Shown here one piece after another: positions 6,703 through 10,360 of a stretch of 10,360 nt of DNA. Position 1 is the stretch's first letter. Each line of letters opens with the position of its first letter. The notes beneath the pieces were generated by a model. The model was not told the origin of the DNA. It did no database searches and saw only the letters and a program-made list of their open reading frames with translations. The position numbers were made by a program, and so were the translations under genes. The DNA is from a bacterium (GTDB lineage: Bacteria > Calditrichota > Calditrichia > RBG-13-44-9 > J042): the NCBI GenBank assembly GCA_015494485.1, contig WGBF01000473.1, positions 1-10,360 of the forward strand, written 5' to 3'.

Positions 6703-7836
6703 GTGTTCAAAGGCATGGAAAAACGCACCGATAAAATGGAATATTTAAGCGAAGACGCCAGCCGGGATGCATTTCGCACCCGCTTACTGCAATGGTTTAA
6801 AGAGAATCAACGGGAATTGCCCTGGCGGCGCACGCGGGAGCCGTACCCGGTGTGGATTTCCGAAGTAATGTTGCAACAAACCCAGGTGGCAACGGTCATC
6901 CCGTATTTTCATCGGTTTATGGAGCACTTCCCCACCGTGCAGGCACTGGCCAATGCGGATTTGCAACAGGTACTAAAGGTGTGGGAAGGGCTGGGGTATT
7001 ATGCCCGTGCCCGCCATGCGCACCGGGCTGCGCAGGTAATTGTGCAGGAACGCAACGGACGGTTCCCCACTTCATTTGCGGAGTGGAAAACCCTTCCGGG
7101 GGTGGGCAATTACATTGCGGCCGCTGTGGCCAGTATTGTACATGGGGAAGCGGTTCCGGTGGTGGACGGAAACGTAAAACGGGTGCTGGCACGATTAACA
7201 GACAACCCCACGCCGGTCAATCATTCCCGGGCGTACGCCCATTATTTTCAGACGGCTTCCCGCCTCCTCTCACCGGAAGAGCCCGGCGATTTCAACCAGG
7301 CACTGATGGAACTGGGTGCAACGGTGTGCTTGCCGCGGAATCCGCAGTGCTCCCGCTGTCCGGTGGCAACGCTGTGTGCGGCCTTTCAGCACAACCTGCA
7401 AAGCGAACTACCTCGTCGGATTCCCCGAAAAACAGTGCCCACCTACGCTATTGCTGTCGGTGTGGTGGTGCACAATGGTCAGGTACTTATTACCCGGCGG
7501 AAAAACGACGGCTTGCTGGGAGGATTGTGGGAGTTCCCGGGAGGGAAAATAGAAAACGGGGAAACCCCGGAGGCAGCCTGCAAACGGGAAATACAGGAAG
7601 AAACCGGGCTCACCGTTACCGATTTAATCCCGCTGGCTACGGTAAACCATGCCTACTCTCATTTTAAAGTTAATTTGCACGTGTTCGTCTGCCAGGCGCA
7701 ATCGCGGAAGGTGGTTCTGAACGGGGCGACAGATTTTAAGTGGGTGGCGCCCGAAGAACTGGAGCAGTTTCCCTTCCCGGGCGCCAATCGGAAATTTTTC
7801 CCCGCCCTGATGGCCCATTTTAGAAGCACGGCTTAA
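6703..7836 (+). CDS. mutY: A/G-specific adenine glycosylase (MutY) with complete Nudix box in its C-terminal domain
   Basis: MutY removes adenine paired with 8-oxoguanine in base excision repair. In this 377-residue form the catalytic Glu is E54 in SEVMLQQTQV. The helix-hairpin-helix is LPGVGNYIAAAV (131-142), followed by the catalytic Asp D155 in VVDGNVKRVLAR. The iron-sulfur loop is C209-x6-C216-x2-C219-x5-C225. The C-terminal domain (about 246-375) is MutT-like and carries a full Nudix box from G281 to L303 (G-x5-E-x7-RE-I-x-EE-x-GL). Y318-S319-H320 stands where MutY has its FSH-type 8-oxoG-reading motif. The start is uncertain: GTG at 6703 has GGAG (6698-6701) too close and GGAA (6692-6695) at 7 bases, while ATGs at 6715 and 6736 are alternatives. 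All give the same domains. Its TAA overlaps the stop of the convergent aldehyde dehydrogenase gene. Confidence 0.95.
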   Translation: MFKGMEKRTDKMEYLSEDASRDAFRTRLLQWFKENQRELPWRRTREPYPVWISEVMLQQTQVATVIPYFHRFMEHFPTVQALANADLQQVLKVWEGLGYYARARHAHRAAQVIVQERNGRFPTSFAEWKTLPGVGNYIAAAVASIVHGEAVPVVDGNVKRVLARLTDNPTPVNHSRAYAHYFQTASRLLSPEEPGDFNQALMELGATVCLPRNPQCSRCPVATLCAAFQHNLQSELPRRIPRKTVPTYAIAVGVVVHNGQVLITRRKNDGLLGGLWEFPGGKIENGETPEAACKREIQEETGLTVTDLIPLATVNHAYSHFKVNLHVFVCQAQSRKVVLNGATDFKWVAPEELEQFPFPGANRKFFPALMAHFRSTA

Positions 7837-9260
7837 AAGCGCATGGCCAGCAGGCGGATTTCCGTCATCTCTTCGATGGCATAACGGATGCCTTCCCGCC
7901 CAAAACCGGAATCCTTGCTGCCACCGTATGGCATGGGGTCTATCCGAAACGTGGGGTAATCATTAACAATCACGCCGCCCACCTGCAACTCCCGGTAGGC
8001 ATAGTGAATTTTCTCAATATCCCGGGTAAACACCCCGGCCTGTAAGCCATAATTGGAGTTGTTTACCGCGGCCACCGCTTCCGTAAACTCCCGATAGGGC
8101 TCCACGATAACCACGGGAGCAAATACTTCCTCGCGAACCACCTTCATATCCGGTCGGGTGTTGGTGAGCACCGTTGGCGTATAAAAGGCGCCGTCCCGCT
8201 GCCCGCCGGCCAGAACAGTGGCACCGGCATCCAGGGCTTCCTGCACCCACTGCTCAATGCGCTCCGCTTCTGCCGGGCTAATCATGGGCCCCACAACCAC
8301 GTCCGGATTGTGCGGATCACCCATTTGAATGTCGTTTTTCACTTCGGAGACAAATTCGTTAATGAATTTATCCCAGATGTCCTGATGCACATAAATCCGC
8401 TGCACGGAAATACACACCTGTCCGGCGTAGGCAAATGCACCCAGTGCCAGCCGGGGTACGGCAAAATCCAGGTCGGCATCCGGCTCCACAATGACCCCCG
8501 CGTTGCCACCCAATTCCAGTGTGACGTACTTCTTGCCGGAAAGGGATTTTAATCGCCACCCTACCGCAGCGCTGCCCGTAAAAGTTAATTTGCGAATACG
8601 CACATCTTTGACCAGTTCTTCTGCATCGGCACCGGACGCCGGGACGATGTTCACACCCCCTTCCGGTATGCCTGCATCCCGAATGACTTCTGCCAGAAGC
8701 AACGCGGTTAATGGGGTTTGAGAGGCGGGTTTTAAAATGATACTGTTCCCCGCAGCAATGGCAGGAGCTATTTTATGCGCCACCAGGTTTAACGGGAAAT
8801 TGAACGGGGAAATGCCCAATACCACGCCCAGGGGCACGCGCGTTGCCAAGGCACGATAGTTCCGGGTCTGGGGTGCCATGTCCAGCGTGAGGACTTCCCC
8901 GCCCAGCCGCTTGGCTTCTTCGGCAGCGGTGGTGAAGGTAATCGTGGCACGAAATACCTCGTTGCGGGCAAAACGAATGGGTTTTCCGCTTTCCTGAACA
9001 ATGGTTTCAATAAACGCCTCTTCCCGCTCCCGAATGCCTTCTACGATTTTGTGCAAAATCTGCGAACGGTCGTAACTGCTCAGGCGGCGCATTTCCTCAA
9101 ATCCCTGCTCTGCACTGCGCACTGCTTCGTCCAACACGTTGCTATCCGCTCTGTGGACAATAGCAATAGGTTCGCCGGTAAAGGGATTTTTTACTTCAAA
9201 CGTATTTCCGGTTTCGGTAAACGTATTGTGGATAAATGGTTTATAGGTTGGTATGGCCAT
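7833..9260 (-). CDS. NAD(P)-dependent aldehyde dehydrogenase
   Basis: The 475-residue protein is a full-length member of the aldehyde dehydrogenase superfamily, oxidising an aldehyde to an acid in the cytoplasm. SPFNFP (151-156) holds the transition-state Asn N154. ILKPAS (175-180) has the cofactor Lys K177, and FTGSAAVG (227-234) is the nucleotide-binding loop. The general base is E249 in LELGGN, and the nucleophile is C283 in GQVCISVQR. EEVFAPV (377-383) is the ribose-binding motif. The N instead of the common K after ELGG, together with this loop, resembles the lactaldehyde/succinate-semialdehyde-like branch, but the substrate is not assignable. I chose ATG 9260 because AGGAGG lies 8 bases before it and homologous proteins start about here. 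An upstream in-frame ATG at 9332 would add 24 residues (MWIVLLIRR...) without family resemblance. No partner genes for a pathway are adjacent. Confidence 0.93.
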   Translation of the reverse strand: MAIPTYKPFIHNTFTETGNTFEVKNPFTGEPIAIVHRADSNVLDEAVRSAEQGFEEMRRLSSYDRSQILHKIVEGIREREEAFIETIVQESGKPIRFARNEVFRATITFTTAAEEAKRLGGEVLTLDMAPQTRNYRALATRVPLGVVLGISPFNFPLNLVAHKIAPAIAAGNSIILKPASQTPLTALLLAEVIRDAGIPEGGVNIVPASGADAEELVKDVRIRKLTFTGSAAVGWRLKSLSGKKYVTLELGGNAGVIVEPDADLDFAVPRLALGAFAYAGQVCISVQRIYVHQDIWDKFINEFVSEVKNDIQMGDPHNPDVVVGPMISPAEAERIEQWVQEALDAGATVLAGGQRDGAFYTPTVLTNTRPDMKVVREEVFAPVVIVEPYREFTEAVAAVNNSNYGLQAGVFTRDIEKIHYAYRELQVGGVIVNDYPTFRIDPMPYGGSKDSGFGREGIRYAIEEMTEIRLLAMRF

Positions 9261-9347
9261 GTTTCTGCCCTCCTCACAATGACTGAATTTAAAATAGCCG
9301 TTTTTCCGGCGAATTAAAAGAACAATCCACAAAAATCCGCCGGGAAA
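9261..9347 (-). other. Short intergenic stretch between the double-CxxC gene and the aldehyde dehydrogenase gene
   Basis: Apart from the ribosome site, these 87 bases are A/T-rich. They hold one very short inverted repeat, GCCG (9297-9300) with CGGC (9307-9310), separated by six bases. The 4-base stem is too weak to call a terminator. No convincing promoter was seen. The gap is larger than those in the seven-gene run, so the aldehyde dehydrogenase may be transcribed separately or with the upstream genes. Confidence 0.4.
9269..9274 (-). promoter_or_regulatory. Shine-Dalgarno site deciding the aldehyde dehydrogenase start
   Basis: AGGAGG reads from 9274 to 9269, 8 bases before the ATG at 9260-9258. 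It favours this start over the in-frame ATG at 9332, which would place the site inside the coding region. Confidence 0.8.
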
Positions 9348-9656
9348 TTACGACCGATTTCGCAGGGATTCCAGTCGGTGGAGTTCATGATTTAAGACAG
9401 TTTGCGCCAGCAAGACATCACCGGTGTGGGGATCAACAATTTTTTCCAGCCATTGATGCCGGCCGCATTGAGGGCAGGATTTTTGGGAAAATCCCAGAAA
9501 CGGATTTTGGAGGAACTGTACCGCAAAACGGATTTGTTTTTGGGTCACCGGTAACCAGTGTTTACTGGTATGGTTGCAGTACACACACCGGTAAATCCCC
9601 ACATAACGCCCGTGCCGTTCAGGCCAAAATGCCCGTTTTGCTGTTCGGGATTTCAT
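9348..9656 (-). CDS. Small double-CxxC (putative zinc-binding) protein
   Basis: This 102-residue protein has two CxxC knuckles, C24-VY-C27 and C61-PQ-C64 (context QKSCPQCGRHQWLEKI), 33 residues apart. This pattern suggests a single zinc-ribbon or rubredoxin-like knuckle fold, though the spacing is long. The N-terminus is basic (MKSRTAKRAFWPERHGR), and the rest has no membrane segment. Function is unknown; DNA, RNA or protein binding are all possible. The start is supported by GAGG at 9667-9664, 7 bases before the ATG. It lies inside the end of the histidine kinase gene, overlapping it by 38 bases in another frame. The tight link suggests co-transcription and coupled translation with the kinase. 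Confidence 0.72.
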   Translation of the reverse strand: MKSRTAKRAFWPERHGRYVGIYRCVYCNHTSKHWLPVTQKQIRFAVQFLQNPFLGFSQKSCPQCGRHQWLEKIVDPHTGDVLLAQTVLNHELHRLESLRNRS

Positions 9657-10360
9657 GGCTTAACCTCAATTGTTCTTCGGTTGAACGGGGTAAATAAATA
9701 ATAAAGGAAGAGCCTTTGCCTTCCGTGCTTTCCACCACCACCCGTCCTTTCAAATTCAATACCAGTTCTTTCACCAGGCTAAGGCCGATGCCCATGCCGC
9801 CTCCCATAAAATCCTTCCGGGAAGAACTGTGATGGATAACGTCCTGGACTTCGTAGAAATCTTTGAAAATGGCTTCCTGTTTTTCCGCCGGAATGCCAAC
9901 ACCCGTATCCGCCACAACAATATTGACATAGTTCTGGGTGGTGAACAGTTTTATCGACACTTCTCCGCCATCGGGTGTAAATTTCAGGGCATTGTGCACC
10001 AACTCCCGAAGGATAATTTTTACCGCCCCCTCATTGGCAAACACCATGGCCGGTTTGGCTGGCAATCGCAAATGCAGTTGAATATTACGGAATTTAAACA
10101 GTCGAAACATTTCCTCGTACACACCCTGTGCAATTTCGCGGACATCCACCAATTGTTGAATGGATAACATTTCCCCCTGCTGCAGGCGGGATAATAAATG
10201 CATGCGATCCAGACTGGAAACCAATTCCTCAGACGTATTTTTCAGAATCGAAAAAATTTCCTTTACTTCGGGATCGTCACCCGGCACCATGGTGGACAAA
10301 ATTTCCAGGTACCCTTTAATGATGGTTACCGGGGTTCGAATTTCGTGATTGGTAATGGAA
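9619..10360 (-). CDS. Sensor histidine kinase, C-terminal HisKA and HATPase part (5' end outside window)
   Basis: Histidine kinases autophosphorylate on a His and pass the phosphate to a response regulator. The open frame reaches the right edge, giving 246 visible residues. The first visible ones read SITNHEIRTPVTIIKGYLEI, an H-box with the phospho-acceptor His at codon 10347-10345. The ATP-binding domain follows: N-box LRELVHNALKF (visible 118-128), G1 box ADTGVGIP (150-157), F-box FKDFYEV (165-171) and G2 box GGGMGIGL (186-193). All catalytic boxes are intact. The sensor region lies beyond the window, so the signal and the membrane topology are unknown. No response regulator is visible. Internal TTG or ATG codons near 10299-10288 are not the true start because the H-box lies upstream of them. 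The end overlaps the double-CxxC gene by 38 bases. Confidence 0.93.
   Translation of the reverse strand, partial: SITNHEIRTPVTIIKGYLEILSTMVPGDDPEVKEIFSILKNTSEELVSSLDRMHLLSRLQQGEMLSIQQLVDVREIAQGVYEEMFRLFKFRNIQLHLRLPAKPAMVFANEGAVKIILRELVHNALKFTPDGGEVSIKLFTTQNYVNIVVADTGVGIPAEKQEAIFKDFYEVQDVIHHSSSRKDFMGGGMGIGLSLVKELVLNLKGRVVVESTEGKGSSFIIYLPRSTEEQLRLSHEIPNSKTGILA
9664..9667 (-). promoter_or_regulatory. Shine-Dalgarno site of the double-CxxC gene, inside the kinase gene
   Basis: GAGG reads from 9667 to 9664, 7 bases before the ATG at 9656-9654. It supports a start that overlaps the kinase coding region by 38 bases. Confidence 0.6.

Noticed and set aside
6852..7667. Long 271-residue open frame on the plus strand inside mutY
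   Set aside because: It is a shadow of mutY in another frame. The composition is Gly/Arg/Pro-rich without domains, while the mutY frame has every catalytic motif.
9297..9310. Small inverted repeat GCCG/CGGC as a terminator
   Set aside because: The stem is only 4 base pairs, and the repeat lies just upstream of the aldehyde dehydrogenase ribosome site, so it is most likely chance.
9261..9332. 24-residue N-terminal extension of the aldehyde dehydrogenase from the ATG at 9332
   Set aside because: The extension has no family resemblance, and a perfect AGGAGG sits 8 bases before the internal ATG at 9260.
10288..10299. TTG/ATG codons as the start of the histidine kinase
   Set aside because: The frame stays open to the window edge, and the H-box with the phospho-acceptor His lies upstream of these codons.
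1..10360. Defence island, prophage, CRISPR or mobile element
   Set aside because: No integrase, transposase, nuclease/sensor defence pair, direct repeat array or tRNA-linked attachment site was seen; gene content is housekeeping-like.

Overview
The window is ordinary bacterial chromosome: eleven protein genes fill almost all of the 10.36 kb. No rRNA, tRNA, CRISPR array, transposase, integrase or long DNA repeat was seen. A Tat/lipobox signal on a TRAP solute-binding protein and Sec signals on two envelope proteins suggest a Gram-negative organism. Strong AGGAGG-type ribosome sites mix with weak ones. The style of the histidine kinase, VanZ and TPR proteins would suit the FCB/Calditrichota area. 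That placement is inference only; no marker gene fixes it.

Layout. (1) 1-6576, minus strand: seven genes with gaps of -4 to 14 bases, read from right to left. They are a TakP-like TRAP solute-binding lipoprotein, a KANL3/Tex30-type alpha/beta hydrolase, an NAD-dependent epimerase/dehydratase, a large VanZ-like membrane protein, an exported TPR protein, an unrecognised signal-peptide plus C-terminal-membrane protein, and dinB (DNA polymerase IV, cut by the window edge). The spacing argues for one transcript. (2) 6577-6702: a 126-base divergent intergenic region, the only clear place for promoters of both directions. (3) 6703-7836, plus strand: mutY, whose C-terminal domain carries a complete Nudix box. 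(4) 7833-10360, minus strand: a sensor histidine kinase (5' end outside the window), a small double-CxxC protein overlapping its end, and an aldehyde dehydrogenase. The aldehyde dehydrogenase stop codon overlaps the mutY stop codon.

How the genes work together. No single pathway explains the seven-gene run. The middle four genes (epimerase, VanZ-like, TPR, signal-peptide/TM protein) look like a cell-envelope set. The TRAP binding protein has no permease genes in view. dinB and mutY are both DNA maintenance genes but lie on opposite strands in different transcription units. I did not find a convincing undescribed system. The items most worth checking are the three-unit VanZ-like protein, MutY with an intact Nudix box plus an 8-oxoG-type motif, and the unrecognised protein coupled to dinB.
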